64,000 nucleotides of DNA, taken from the NCBI RefSeq assembly GCF_022640935.1, contig NZ_JALCCV010000001.1, positions 1 to 64,000 of the forward strand, written 5' to 3'. Source of the DNA: Bifidobacterium sp. (GTDB lineage Bacteria > Actinomycetota > Actinomycetes > Actinomycetales > Bifidobacteriaceae). How positions within the stretch are numbered: position 1 is the stretch's first letter; each line of letters opens with the position of its first letter. The notes beneath the pieces were generated by a model. That model worked only from the letters and a program-made list of their open reading frames with translations, did no database searches and was not told the origin of the DNA. Shown piece after piece: positions 45,850-55,211 of the stretch. The translations under genes and the position numbers were made by a program.

Positions 45850-47900
45850 CTAGTGCACTTGGGAGACTGCAGCATCAGGAGCCTCTGGCTCCCCGTCGCG
45901 CAAGGCATCAGCACACCGCCAGATGATATCCCTGACATGCCTGAGCTCGGATTCCTCGCTGACGCTGCGCCACACATCGCAGTACTGTTCGCCCCATTCC
46001 TCAAGTCCTCTGGCGGTAGCTCGTGCAACGTCAGCGGAATATGCTCCGTCAACAACTCCAACCTGCTGCGCAATAAGACGCCCGAAATCGTTGAACAGTC
46101 GCTGCCCTTCGATCGCGACGACGGCTGCCTGCGCGATGTCTGCATGGCCCGCAGCCGAATGGCTGATCGCGACCGACAAACGCAGCGCAGCGGTCTTCAG
46201 ATCCCGATTCATATCTTGAGCATGCTCAAGCTTCGGCGCAAGCCATTGCAACAGGCCTCGTCGTGCCTCGTCGAGGCTGTCGCTGCTGCGAATCGACGCG
46301 GTAACAGCCTCATCGTCTGTCCACATAGATGCGAGGACGTCACGGTTGAGCGCGTGTCCGCCCTCGTCCAGTTCCAGATAGTGCACGGCGTCATCCCAGC
46401 CGAAGGCCACGCATTGCGTCGCCTGCCGCAGCTGCGAAACGTATTCGCCGCTCTGGTCGCCATACTCCGCGATGGAGATGCTGCGGTTCAATGATTCCAC
46501 ATCCGTATCGGCCAGCGGGTTCCAAGCACACTGCGCGCCGTAAATCATGCCGGTTATGTCCATGCGCGGGTCGTTGACATGCCCGTAGTCCCCCCAATCG
46601 GTTACCAAGACTCCCGCCGCCTTGTATTTCACACCGTAGCGCGCCAGCCGTGAAATGTTGTTCCAGGCATCATCGAGATGCGGCAGCAACGCATTCCAGC
46701 AGTGCACTGCGGAGCACACATACTGCTGCGCACCCGATTCAGCAACGAGCCTGACCTTCTCCTCGGTGATTTCAGGCGAATAGAGCCAATTGAGCAGCAT
46801 CGCGTCATGCGGCAGCTTGCCCAAGATCTCCGGCATCTCCACCGCGATGTCGCCCCACAAGAGCGCCTCGTGGCCGCGTTCGGCAAGATGCTGGCACAGC
46901 GCGGACACGTAATCGGCGTACATCGTCGGCACGCCCACCTCATCGGCCCGAGCCTTCGACTCGCCTTTGCCAAATCAAAGGTCTCATCCGCACAGATGTT
47001 GAATTTCTTGGTGCGGAACAATTCCAGGTAGGCATCGATCAGTGTGGTGGAGAATGCGAAGGCCTCGGGCTTCGTGATGTTGAGCGTATGATGCTCCTGC
47101 CGCTCGACCAAGCTGTAAGGCCGATCGGCGTCCTGAGGAAACTCTCCCAGCCCGCGCAATTCTTTGGTGCGCAGCGCCATGTAGTGATGCCCGAATGTGG
47201 AAACGGACGGAATCAGCTCGATGCCCAGTCGTGCGCAGTATTCGTCGAAGGCGATGATATCGGCCGGTTTGAGCGGGCTGACGCCACGCCACGCCTCGCT
47301 TAATCCGTCGAACATGAAGCTGTGTTCAATGTAAAGCTGCAGCTGATTGTATTTGTATAGGCACAGTTTGTCGGCCCATGTTTTAAGCCAATCGAGCGTA
47401 GGCACCCGCCCGCGCGTCGCATCAAGGTAATAACCGCGCACCGCATAGCCCGGCGCATCTTCGATCTCGAGAGCGGGCAACGCCATGCCGCATTGGCGAA
47501 TGATCTGGCGAAGCGTCTGCACGCCGTCACGTACAGTCTCGAAATCGCCGCCTGATACCACGATGCCATCAGCCTGTATGGACACCTGATATGACCCAGC
47601 GCCAAGATTATGGTCAAGCTCGAGCCGTATGAAGGCACGCCAATGCGAGCCGTGCGCCACGTCCCAGCGCAGACCGCTGGCCGCCTCGATATCGTCCGCA
47701 AGCTGCGAGCTGAGAACGCAAGGTAAGTCTAGGCCATCAAGATCTTCAACGATTCTGTCTGAATACGGCAGCAGCACCGTCTCAGGTGCATTTTTTTCTG
47801 TATCCTCTTGTGCTTGTGCGCCGTCTCCTATCCCCGAGATCCGGCGAGGCTCAGGTATCAGCTCCAGTTCGCGTTCCACTCCCGCGGTGCGATATCGCAT
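45850..47900 (-). pseudogene. GH20 beta-N-acetylhexosaminidase gene with a frameshift
   Basis: From the ATG at 47900 (AGAAAGG upstream) the first frame encodes 310 residues ending NICADETFDL, with the catalytic Asp305-Glu306 pair of GH20. Family similarity then jumps to another frame: GKGESKARADEVGVPTMYAD, continuing about 370 residues to a stop at 45850 with LLWGDIAVEMPEIL, VLVTDWGDYGH and CVAFGWDDAVHYLE. A single missing G next to 46968-46973 (TTG-GCAAAGGC where TTGGGCAAAGGC is expected) explains the jump. Unrepaired, the product would be 424 residues and lack half the barrel. The intact enzyme would be about 683 residues and cytoplasmic. Sequencing error, slippage or real inactivation cannot be told apart here. 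Confidence 0.85.
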
Positions 47901-47960
47901 GTCGTGCCTTTCTGTGATGCATTTCGTAAAGAATATTGGATTACCCAGTAGCGGGCAATG

Positions 47961-48003
47961 AGCTGGCCTGTTGCATGCGATAGACGAATGCAACAGGCCG
48001 GCT
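47961..48003 (-). terminator. Long stem-loop between permease and GH20 genes
   Basis: GGCCTGTTGCAT (47965-47976) pairs perfectly with ATGCAACAGGCC (47988-47999) around an 11-base loop, and the stem extends four more pairs with one G-U. It lies in the 140-base gap between the upstream permease and GH20 and has no T-run. It may stabilise the permease mRNA or reduce read-through. Confidence 0.6.
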
Positions 48004-48040
48004 GCCGAGACTGTCCCAGACAACCGCCTCTGAGGTGATG

Positions 48041-48940
48041 TCACTTCATCGCGCCGGCCGTAATGCCTTTGACCATATTGCGCTGAACGATCATGAAGAA
48101 TATGACGACTGGCAGCGAGAAGATGACCGAAGCAGCCATCTGCCCGCCATAATCGGTCCCGGTCGGCGGCGTCGAAAACGATGCCAACCACAACGGCAAC
48201 GTGTAGCGGCTCTGGTCTTTCATGAATGTGTAGGCAGTAAGATAATCATTCCAGGCGCTGATGAACGCGAACACTGATGTGGACACGACTCCTGGGGCGA
48301 CGAGCGGGAAAGTGATCCTCCACAAGATCTTCCAGTCGTTCGCTCCGTCGACCTTCGCCGCCTCAAAGATTTCGGTCGGTATCGCTAGGAAGAATCCGCG
48401 CAACGTCCATATTGAAAAAGGCAGCGTTGCGCCAATATATGCAAGTATCAAGCCGAAATAGTTGTCGAGGAGGCCGAGCCTGTTGAACACGATGAACTGG
48501 GGTATGAGCAACGCGGTTCCCGGGATCATCTGTACGGCGAGGATGCCGATCATGATCGCCTTGCGCGAGCCAAAACGGTATTGCGTCAACGCCGAGCACG
48601 CGAGGAACGAAACGATGATGGAGAAAATCACCGCAAATGCCGTCACGATGACGCTGTTGCGCAAGTTGGTGAAGAAGGTCGTGGCGAACATCGCCTGCTT
48701 GTAATTGAACAATGTCGGGTGAGTCGGCCAGAAGGTCGGGTTCGCCGTCATGACTTCGCTGCGTGACTTGAATGATGTGATGGCCATCCAATACACCGGG
48801 AAGAACCACACAACGCAAAACGCTATTGCCGCCACAGATGTGCCGAGCCTGCGGACCGTCCTGCCCATCGAACGGCGTGGTCTCATAGCTGCAGTTTGTG
48901 CATCGGCCGCGGCGCCAACGCTCGGCGGCGATGCCGACAT
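48041..48940 (-). CDS. Carbohydrate ABC transporter permease (MalG type), apparently without its partners
   Basis: 299-residue inner-membrane permease with six predicted membrane segments. The cytoplasmic EAA loop, EIFEAAKVDGANDWKILWRI, contacts the ATPase. IAFCVVWFFPVYWMAITSFK at the N-terminus is typical of CUT1 sugar transporters. Such permeases work with a second permease and a binding protein encoded just upstream. Here the upstream DNA holds neither, only a regulator relic on the other strand. None of the possible starts (48940, 48886, 48868) has a recognisable ribosome binding site. The gene may have lost its operon head and be poorly translated. Confidence 0.85.
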   Translation of the reverse strand: MSASPPSVGAAADAQTAAMRPRRSMGRTVRRLGTSVAAIAFCVVWFFPVYWMAITSFKSRSEVMTANPTFWPTHPTLFNYKQAMFATTFFTNLRNSVIVTAFAVIFSIIVSFLACSALTQYRFGSRKAIMIGILAVQMIPGTALLIPQFIVFNRLGLLDNYFGLILAYIGATLPFSIWTLRGFFLAIPTEIFEAAKVDGANDWKILWRITFPLVAPGVVSTSVFAFISAWNDYLTAYTFMKDQSRYTLPLWLASFSTPPTGTDYGGQMAASVIFSLPVVIFFMIVQRNMVKGITAGAMK

Positions 48941-49040
48941 GGTAAAGGGCGGGTGGCATCATCAACGGCCGGCTCAGCCCATTTTCGATCCCTACGTCGC
49001 CGCCAGCATGATCTAGAACATGAAGGAGCCTGGAGCGATC

Positions 49041-49272
49041 GGGACCCTATGCGGGCATCTATCTCATCGGCGCCGAAGACTGCCACGCGCACACGGAATT
49101 GTGCGGCAGGACGGTCTCTGTGGAATTCGAACGGCTCAAACGTATACCGCTGGCCATCGGCGCGGCCTGGGCAGAGAAAAGGTCCCGGCCATCCATGTCT
49201 GCCCGGTCGGCAGGTACCTGTCCGGCCCTGGTCGCCGATCGGGGCGCGGCCGGGGCGCTGCTGGCGCTCTAA
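49041..49272 (+). pseudogene. Relic of a SorC/DeoR-type sugar-binding regulator (C-terminal end)
   Basis: On the plus strand one frame reads GPYAGIYLIGAEDC, then RTVSVEFERLKRIPLAIGAA and WAEK. The expected continuation appears in another frame as KVPAIHV followed by GRYLSG, and the ending LVADRGAAGALLAL returns to the first frame before the stop at 49272. This order resembles the 'R.vgi..e.L..ip..i...gG.eK..AI.aaLrgg....LvtDe.tA..lL' end of SorC-family sugar-binding domains. No N-terminal part or HTH is found, and at least two frameshifts are needed. The call rests on motif order alone. Confidence 0.45.
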
Positions 49273-49302
49273 ATCGATGACTAGGCTACCGAGAATGCTT
49301 TT

Positions 49303-50556
49303 TCACCGCAGCGAGCGGCCACCGCACCACACGCGTTGCACGCTCCACTGCGTGTCGTCGAGCAGCAGCAGATCGGCGGCGTACCCGGGGGCCACAAGGC
49401 CCAACGGGGCACCGGTGATCGCGTTCGGCCGGTCGAAACCATAGGTTTTCGCTGGGCTAAGCGTGGCGGCCTCGACGGCTTGGATGGGATCCACGCCAAG
49501 TTCGAGGACAGCCCTGCTTACAGCTTTTTCGAGCAGCAGCGTCGAACCGGCGATGGCCCCGCCTTCGACAAGCCGCGCATGGCCGCCGACGACGTTGACC
49601 GACAGCGCGCCAAGCAGATAATGGCCGTCCGGGCAACCGGTTGCGGACATGGCATCGGTGATCAGCTCGATGCGGTGTGGGGCCAGCTGGAAGGCTATTT
49701 TGACCATGGGATCCTGCACATGGAAGCCGTCATTAATCAGCTCGATGGAGATCCGCGTATCCTCGATCGCGGCTGCGACCGGACCCGGGGCGCGGTGCTT
49801 CAAGCCGTTCATCGCATTGAAGATGTGGGTCAGGATCCCGGCACCGGCGTCGAAGGCCTTGCGCGCAGTTTCGTAATCGGCCTCGCAATGGCCTACGGCG
49901 GGAATGACGTCAGCCTTGGCGAAACGCCCGATCGCGTCGAGCCCATGCGGCAGTTCCGGAGCGATCGTGATCTGACGGATCGCCCCTTGGCCGGCCTCAA
50001 GCAATTGCTCGACCAGCTCGGGCTGTGGGTCGCGCAGGCATTCGGGGTCATGCGCGCCACGGCGGGTGGGCGCCAGGAACGGGCCTTCCAGATGCACGCC
50101 GAGGATGTCCGGGCGGCCTGCCATCGCCGCATGCAACGCTGTCAGGTTGCGGCATATGGTGTCGATCGGGTTCGTGATCAGCGAGACCACGGCGCGCGTC
50201 GTGCCATGGAAGGCGTGCGCGGCGCGAGCGGTCTCGATGCCCTGAGGCCCATCGTCGAATGACATGCCCCAGCCGCCATGGGCATGGGTGTCGATATAGC
50301 CAGGAGCCAGAATCCGGCCTCGCGCATCGACGACCTCCGTGCCTTCGGGGGCGATGCCGGCCTGCTCACAGGCGCGGGCAAAGTCGGGGTCATTGCTTCC
50401 CACTGCCGAGATCACGCCGTGATCGGCCACTGCCCAAGCATGCTCGCGCACACCATTGGCGTCAATCAGCTTGGCGTTGCGGATCGCGAGGCCCGCTGGC
50501 GATGCCTTCAGAGCTGCCGTGATTTCGTCGACATGCTCGTGCCGCACGATTTCCAT
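49303..50556 (-). CDS. nagA: N-acetylglucosamine-6-phosphate deacetylase
   Basis: 417-residue amidohydrolase that converts GlcNAc-6-P to glucosamine-6-P and acetate. Motifs in order: GYIDTHAHGGWG (metal His), VHLEGPFLAPTRRGAHDP (metal Glu), ITIAPELP, AVGHCEADY, LTHIFNAMNGLKHRAPGP and LITDAMSATG (catalytic Asp). The ATG at 50556 follows AGGGAG. It lies 96 bases downstream of nagB on the same strand, and the pair forms the core of amino-sugar catabolism. Confidence 0.96.
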   Translation of the reverse strand: MEIVRHEHVDEITAALKASPAGLAIRNAKLIDANGVREHAWAVADHGVISAVGSNDPDFARACEQAGIAPEGTEVVDARGRILAPGYIDTHAHGGWGMSFDDGPQGIETARAAHAFHGTTRAVVSLITNPIDTICRNLTALHAAMAGRPDILGVHLEGPFLAPTRRGAHDPECLRDPQPELVEQLLEAGQGAIRQITIAPELPHGLDAIGRFAKADVIPAVGHCEADYETARKAFDAGAGILTHIFNAMNGLKHRAPGPVAAAIEDTRISIELINDGFHVQDPMVKIAFQLAPHRIELITDAMSATGCPDGHYLLGALSVNVVGGHARLVEGGAIAGSTLLLEKAVSRAVLELGVDPIQAVEAATLSPAKTYGFDRPNAITGAPLGLVAPGYAADLLLLDDTQWSVQRVWCGGRSLR

Positions 50557-50652
50557 ATGAACTCCCTTCGCACGGCTCGCCAATGCGGGCCGCTGATGCT
50601 ACTGCCACGGCGCGCTATGCCCGGCCGGTGGCCTGTGTGGGCATGTGGCAGA

Positions 50653-51441
50653 TCAGATGCCCTGCCAAGCCGGCTTATGCGCGAATGCATACTTGTAATA
50701 ATCCTTGTGGCGCAGCCGGGATGCAGCGGCTTCATCGACGATGACCGTGGCGTGCGGATGCAGCTGCAGCGCCGAAGCCGGGCAGAACGCCGAAATGCCG
50801 CCCTCGCATGTCTCTTCGATAGCCTCGGCCTTGCCTGCGCCGAATGCCAGCAACACCAGATGGCGCGCCTTGAGTATCGTGCCGATGCCCTGCGTGATGC
50901 AATGCGTGGGAACCCGTTCGATATCGCCATCGAAGAAACGGGCGTTGTCGATGCGCGTCTGTTCGGCCAAGGTCTTGATCCTGGTGCCGGAAGCCAACGA
51001 GGAACCAGGCTCGTTGAAACCGATATGGCCGTCGGTGCCGATGCCGAGGATCTGCAAATCGACGCCGCCCGCGGCCTCGATCGTCGCATCATAGGCGCGT
51101 CCGGCGCCTGCGATCGTTTTCAAATTGCCATCGGGCACATGCACGAGATCGGGATTGAGGCCCACTGGCTCGACGACGGTGCGGGTGATTGTGCTGCGGT
51201 AGGACTGCGGATGCCTGGGATCGAGTCCGGCGTATTCATCCAAGGCGAACCCTCGCACCTTGCTGACATCGATGCCATCTTGCGCGACACGCCGCGCGAG
51301 ATGGCGGTATGCGGCCAGCGGGCTGGAGCCCGTGGCCAGCCCCAGCACCGCGTCAGGCTTTGAGCGGATGAGATCGGCCACGCACGACGCGTACAGTTCG
51401 CCAGCCTCGTCTTCGTCTTTGACAATGATCACTTCGGCCAT
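50653..51441 (-). CDS. nagB: Glucosamine-6-phosphate deaminase
   Basis: 262-residue enzyme that converts glucosamine-6-P to fructose-6-P and ammonia, feeding the bifid shunt. Motifs are LGLATGSSPLAAYRHLARRV, FALDEYAGLDPRHPQSYR (catalytic Asp) and ILGIGTDGHIGFNEPGSSL. AGAAAGGTCGG precedes the ATG. It is the first gene of nagB-nagA and diverges from a ROK repressor across a 157-base gap that likely contains a shared operator. Confidence 0.96.
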   Translation of the reverse strand: MAEVIIVKDEDEAGELYASCVADLIRSKPDAVLGLATGSSPLAAYRHLARRVAQDGIDVSKVRGFALDEYAGLDPRHPQSYRSTITRTVVEPVGLNPDLVHVPDGNLKTIAGAGRAYDATIEAAGGVDLQILGIGTDGHIGFNEPGSSLASGTRIKTLAEQTRIDNARFFDGDIERVPTHCITQGIGTILKARHLVLLAFGAGKAEAIEETCEGGISAFCPASALQLHPHATVIVDEAAASRLRHKDYYKYAFAHKPAWQGI

Positions 51442-51520
51442 TTTCCGACCTTTCTCGTCAAGACCGCGTCACAATAACACGGCGACGATTCTTTGCGCGT
51501 ACGAATTGAGTCGCTGCAAT

Positions 51521-51545
51521 TTGTTAACTTACCTTACATAAACAA
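51521..51545. promoter_or_regulatory. Possible operator in the nagB/ROK divergent region
   Basis: TTGTTAACTTACC...TAAACAA has inverted TTGTT/AACAA ends and contains GTTAAC, which also occurs in the palindrome ahead of the second ROK gene. It lies in the only shared promoter gap of nagB and the ROK repressor. The symmetry is imperfect, so this is a weak candidate. Confidence 0.3.
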
Positions 51546-51598
51546 TTGTACGAGAACGCAGGACCGATTCGTTCCTGCGCCACTGTCGAAGAGGGCCC

Positions 51599-52750
51599 AT
51601 GCAAATACAGCAGGCAGAGCATACGGTGCACTCCCCCGTTCCGCGCCGATTGGGAAAATCCGGCCCCGGGGACATCCGACGCAGCAACCGCGCGCTGATC
51701 TTTGATCTGCTGCTGCCTGACCATCAGTATTCGCGGGCCGATCTGGGCCGGCTGACCGGGCTGTCGCGCGTGGCGGTATCCGACGTGGTCGCCTCGATGC
51801 TGGACGACGGACTGCTGCGCGAGTGCGGGCGCGAAAATTCCCGCGGTAAAGGCAAGCGCGGCACGCTGCTGGGCATAGACCCCGATAGGCTCGACATCAT
51901 CAGCATCGACGCATCCCGACCCCAACTTCTCGAGGGCGCAGTGACCGATCTGCTGGGTGCGCAGCGATACTGCGAGCAGCTGGCGATCACGGCCGGCACC
52001 ATGCTTGGCATGACAACGATCAGCACACTGGTCGAGCGGCTGCTTGCGCACGCCGAACACCCGGTCGGCATCGGCATCGCGGTGCCCGGCGTGGTCGACA
52101 ACAATATGATCGTGCGCACGTCGACGGCGCTGGGCTGGTCGAACCTCGATCTGCGCACGCCCTTGGAACAGCGCTTCAGACTGCCCGTCATCGTCGACAA
52201 CGATTCTACGAGCGCCATGCTGGCCGAACGATTCTTCGGCCAAGGCGGACCGAACCTCTTCTTCGTGCGCATCAGGCGCGGCATCGGCGCCGCCGTGCTC
52301 ATCGACGACGTCCCTGTGCTCGGCGAAACGAGCGCAGGCGGAGAGATCGGCCATATCTCCATCGATCCGAATGGTCCGTTGTGCGCCTGCGGCAAGCGCG
52401 GCTGCCTGGAGACGCTCATCTCGGCAACCGTGCTGCGGCAGCACATGCGAGGCTCCAGACAGGCGGAACGCGAGGCGATTCTGACGCAGGCCGGCGATTA
52501 CCTCGCCACGGCCTTGGCCATGCCGGTCGGCCTGCTGGATGTCAGCGATGTCTGCCTGCACGGCCCCGACGATATCCTGACGGCAGGATTCATGCAGGCT
52601 GTGCAGGCGCGTCTCGATGCCACCACTGCTTCTTCCTTCCGCACCCGCACGGTCGTAAGGCGCTGCGCCTTCGGTGAGGATGTTACGATGCAGGGCGAAA
52701 GCGTATCCGTCGCGCGGTATACGGCGGCCCGAGTCTTCTCGCCCATGTAG
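51599..52750 (+). CDS. ROK-family transcriptional repressor (NagC/XylR type)
   Basis: 383 residues. An N-terminal winged helix (about 27-85) contains RRSNRALIFDLLL, YSRADLGRLTGLSRVAVSDV and VASMLDDGLLREC. The ROK domain follows, with the zinc site CACGKRGCLE (262-271) after GGEIGHISIDPNGP. The ATP-binding DIGGT-type motif of sugar kinases is replaced by IDASRP, so it should act only as a sensor/repressor. Position divergent to nagB-nagA suggests control by GlcNAc-6-P or a related ligand. AAGAGGG precedes the ATG. A 9-bp stem-loop follows the gene. Confidence 0.9.
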   Translation: MQIQQAEHTVHSPVPRRLGKSGPGDIRRSNRALIFDLLLPDHQYSRADLGRLTGLSRVAVSDVVASMLDDGLLRECGRENSRGKGKRGTLLGIDPDRLDIISIDASRPQLLEGAVTDLLGAQRYCEQLAITAGTMLGMTTISTLVERLLAHAEHPVGIGIAVPGVVDNNMIVRTSTALGWSNLDLRTPLEQRFRLPVIVDNDSTSAMLAERFFGQGGPNLFFVRIRRGIGAAVLIDDVPVLGETSAGGEIGHISIDPNGPLCACGKRGCLETLISATVLRQHMRGSRQAEREAILTQAGDYLATALAMPVGLLDVSDVCLHGPDDILTAGFMQAVQARLDATTASSFRTRTVVRRCAFGEDVTMQGESVSVARYTAARVFSPM

Positions 52751-52757
52751 GGCCGAC

Positions 52758-52791
52758 GCGCAAATCCGCTGCATTCGCCTCAGATTTGCGC
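52758..52791 (+). terminator. Hairpin after the first ROK gene
   Basis: GCGCAAATC (52758-52766) pairs with GATTTGCGC (52783-52791) around a 16-base loop, eight bases after the stop codon. No T-run follows. Confidence 0.5.
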
Positions 52792-52975
52792 TCTCCCGCA
52801 TCAGATCATCGCCCGCTCGCACGAACATGCCGCGCAAACGCGCTGCAAACCGTCAATTTCCCGGGAAACTGATAAAAAACCAGGTCGCTAAGGGGCGCGA
52901 AACGTAAATTTCGCGAGACGTTCCGCGATATCGGCCATCCGACACGCATGTTCTCCAGTCATTTGCATAGGAGAA

Positions 52976-52988
52976 TTAACTGCGTTAA
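52976..52988. promoter_or_regulatory. Probable operator of the second ROK operon (TTAAC-TGC-GTTAA)
   Basis: Perfect inverted repeat TTAACTGCGTTAA, 73 bases upstream of the second ROK start and near likely promoter elements. It fits autoregulation of the ROK/mannose operon. Assignment to this repressor is by position. Confidence 0.5.
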
Positions 52989-53061
52989 CCTATTCCGTAG
53001 GTTCCGCCTCAATGAGGAACGGCGGCCGGCAACAGCTCCAAATCCAGTGTGGGAGGTCACG

Positions 53062-54267
53062 ATGCGCAACGCACAGGGCATCACGTCCCAGGCGAGCGTC
53101 TCCGAATCCAATCGCTCGCGCATCCTGCACTATCTCTACCACAACGGCGTCTGCTCTCGAGCCCAAATCGCCAAAGCCCTGCGGCTCACCCCAGCAGCCA
53201 TCACGAAAATCACGGCGCGCCTCATTGACGCAGGCATCATCGCGGAAACCGGCGATATCGAAGGCGCGAAAAACCGCCGTTCGATCGGACTGAAACTTGA
53301 CGACGCCCGATTCCACCTTCTCGGCGTCAAATTCGCCCGCAGCCTCGTGCAGATCGGCGTTTTCGACCTCGCCGGCTCGCCGATCGGACTGCACGAGCTG
53401 CCGACGGTCAGCGAGAGCACGATTCCCGACACCATCCGGCTCATCCATACGATGCTCGCCTCACTGCTCGCCAGCGACCCTGGCATCGTCGCCATCGGCA
53501 TGGCGGTGCCTGGACCATATCTGCGCGTGGCGGGACGCACCGCAGTCGTCTCCTCGATGCGCGGCTGGCGCTACGTCAACTTCCCTAGGGAGTTCGTCCA
53601 CGCCTTTGACGTCCCGGTCTTCATCGAGCAGGACGCTCGTGCCGGAGCCCTCGCCCAATACTTGTTCGACAAGCGCAACACTTGCGAGAATCTCGCGTAC
53701 TACCTGCTCGGAGAAGGCGTAGGCCTCGGCGTCATCGACAACGGCCGGCTCATCAACGGAGCATTGGGAACCGCCACTGAAATCGGGCATGTGAGCATCG
53801 ACATCAATGGCCGGCCGTGCGAGTGCGGCAATGTCGGCTGCCTGGAACGTTATTGCTCGGCCGTGGTCATTCACGAGGCCATCGTGAGCCGCGGTCTCGT
53901 GCCGAATGCGAAAGAGCTGACTCACAGCGAGGCGTGCCGGGCCCTGTTCGCTTTGGCTGATTCCGGCGACGGACGCGCCAAGCTGCTCGTCGAAGAGATC
54001 GGCCATTACGCCGGCTTCGGCTGCGTGACGATTTTCAACGCCTACAATCCCGAACGCATCGTCATCGGCGATATCGTGGCCCAAGGCGGGCAGCCGCTGC
54101 TGCAGGCCATTCGCGAAGTCGTCGACAGCCATGTGTTGCCCGAGCTCAGGGAGGCTACGACGATTTCAATATCTAATCTGCGCAGCGATTCCGCCGTTTG
54201 CGGCGCGGCGGCGGTGGCAGCCACGCAATTCCTCGACCATCCTTCGATGTTTTTCGATGTCGCATAA
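53062..54267 (+). CDS. ROK-family repressor of the mannose/N-glycan operon
   Basis: 401 residues. The N-terminal winged helix (about 10-75) has SRILHYLYHNG, CSRAQIAKALRLTPAAITKI and TARLIDAG. The ROK domain follows, with VAIGMAVPGP, EIGHVSIDINGRPCECGNVG (zinc cysteines from residue 253) and CLERYC. No intact ATP-binding glycine motif is seen (GVKFARS at that position), so it is a regulator rather than a kinase. GGGAGG at 53051-53056 marks the ATG. It heads an apparent operon with a PfkB kinase 28 bases downstream, then GH125 and an AGE-family enzyme. Confidence 0.9.
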   Translation: MRNAQGITSQASVSESNRSRILHYLYHNGVCSRAQIAKALRLTPAAITKITARLIDAGIIAETGDIEGAKNRRSIGLKLDDARFHLLGVKFARSLVQIGVFDLAGSPIGLHELPTVSESTIPDTIRLIHTMLASLLASDPGIVAIGMAVPGPYLRVAGRTAVVSSMRGWRYVNFPREFVHAFDVPVFIEQDARAGALAQYLFDKRNTCENLAYYLLGEGVGLGVIDNGRLINGALGTATEIGHVSIDINGRPCECGNVGCLERYCSAVVIHEAIVSRGLVPNAKELTHSEACRALFALADSGDGRAKLLVEEIGHYAGFGCVTIFNAYNPERIVIGDIVAQGGQPLLQAIREVVDSHVLPELREATTISISNLRSDSAVCGAAAVAATQFLDHPSMFFDVA

Positions 54268-54295
54268 AAAGTCACATAAGGAAAGGAAACACACC

Positions 54296-55192
54296 ATGAC
54301 CAAACCAATAGTGCTCTCCCTGGGAGAGCTGCTGTGGGATATGCTTCCCAGCGGCAAGCGAGCCGGCGGCGCACCCGTCAACTTCGCCTATCACGCCGCG
54401 ATGAACGGAACCGAGGGCTGCGCGATCAGCGCCGTGGGAGAAGACGAACTCGGCGATGAGCTGCTCGCGGCCGCGAAGGAATCCGGGGTCCGTTCGGTCA
54501 TCCAGCGCAACGCCTGGCCTACCAGCACGGTCGAGATCTCGCTCAAAAACGGCATACCCGAGTACACGATCGTCAAGAACGTGGCGTGGGACCATCTGCT
54601 GCTCACCCGCGAACTCATCGGGCAAGTAGAGCGTGCCGACGCAGTGTGCTTCGGCACGCTGGCGCTGCGCTCCCCCGAAACGCACGATACGATCATCGAA
54701 CTGCTCAAGCACGCCAAGCACGATGCGCTCAGATTCTTCGACATCAATCTGCGCGGCGACCACTATTCTAAGGAGCTTATCGCCGAGCTGCTTGGTCTTG
54801 CCAGCGTGTTCAAGCTCAATGACGAGGAGCTGCTCCTGCTGCGCGACATGTTCGACATCCGAGGGGCTTCGGACGACGAGGCATGCCGCTGGTTCATCAG
54901 CGAATACGGCCTCGACTACGTGATCCTGACCGCAGGCTCGGCGTTCAGCACGATCGTGGCGAAGAACGGCGAGGTTTCAACGCTCTCGACCCCGCGCGTC
55001 GAGGTGACCGACACGGTGGGCGCGGGAGATTCCTTCTCCGGCACCTTCACCGCGAAGATCCTCACCGGCTCCTCATTAGTCGAGGCGCATCGCGCGGCCG
55101 TCAACACCGCGGCCTTCGTCTGCACGCAGAATGGCGCCTGGCCACGCTACCCCGAGCACATGCCGGATTACCTGGCCGCAGCCGGGCTGTAA
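54296..55192 (+). CDS. PfkB-family sugar kinase (probable fructokinase)
   Basis: 298-residue ribokinase-like kinase. It begins with PIVLSLGELLWDMLPSG and the sugar-binding GGAPVNFAYHAA. Further motifs are FDINLRGDHYSKELI, FKLNDEEL and the catalytic DTVGAGDSFSGTFTA with its Asp base. AAGGAAAGG precedes the ATG. Operon context with an alpha-mannosidase and a mannose isomerase-like enzyme suggests it phosphorylates the fructose made from mannose; fructokinases of this subfamily carry the same N-terminal pattern. GH125 starts 19 bases downstream. Confidence 0.88.
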   Translation: MTKPIVLSLGELLWDMLPSGKRAGGAPVNFAYHAAMNGTEGCAISAVGEDELGDELLAAAKESGVRSVIQRNAWPTSTVEISLKNGIPEYTIVKNVAWDHLLLTRELIGQVERADAVCFGTLALRSPETHDTIIELLKHAKHDALRFFDINLRGDHYSKELIAELLGLASVFKLNDEELLLLRDMFDIRGASDDEACRWFISEYGLDYVILTAGSAFSTIVAKNGEVSTLSTPRVEVTDTVGAGDSFSGTFTAKILTGSSLVEAHRAAVNTAAFVCTQNGAWPRYPEHMPDYLAAAGL

Positions 55193-55211
55193 GGATTAGG
55201 GATATCGACTT

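Larger units (their letters stand above)
52751..53061. other. Intergenic region between the two ROK genes
   Basis: 311 bases with no supportable gene. It contains the hairpin after the first ROK gene and the TTAAC-TGC-GTTAA palindrome upstream of the second. Confidence 0.5.
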
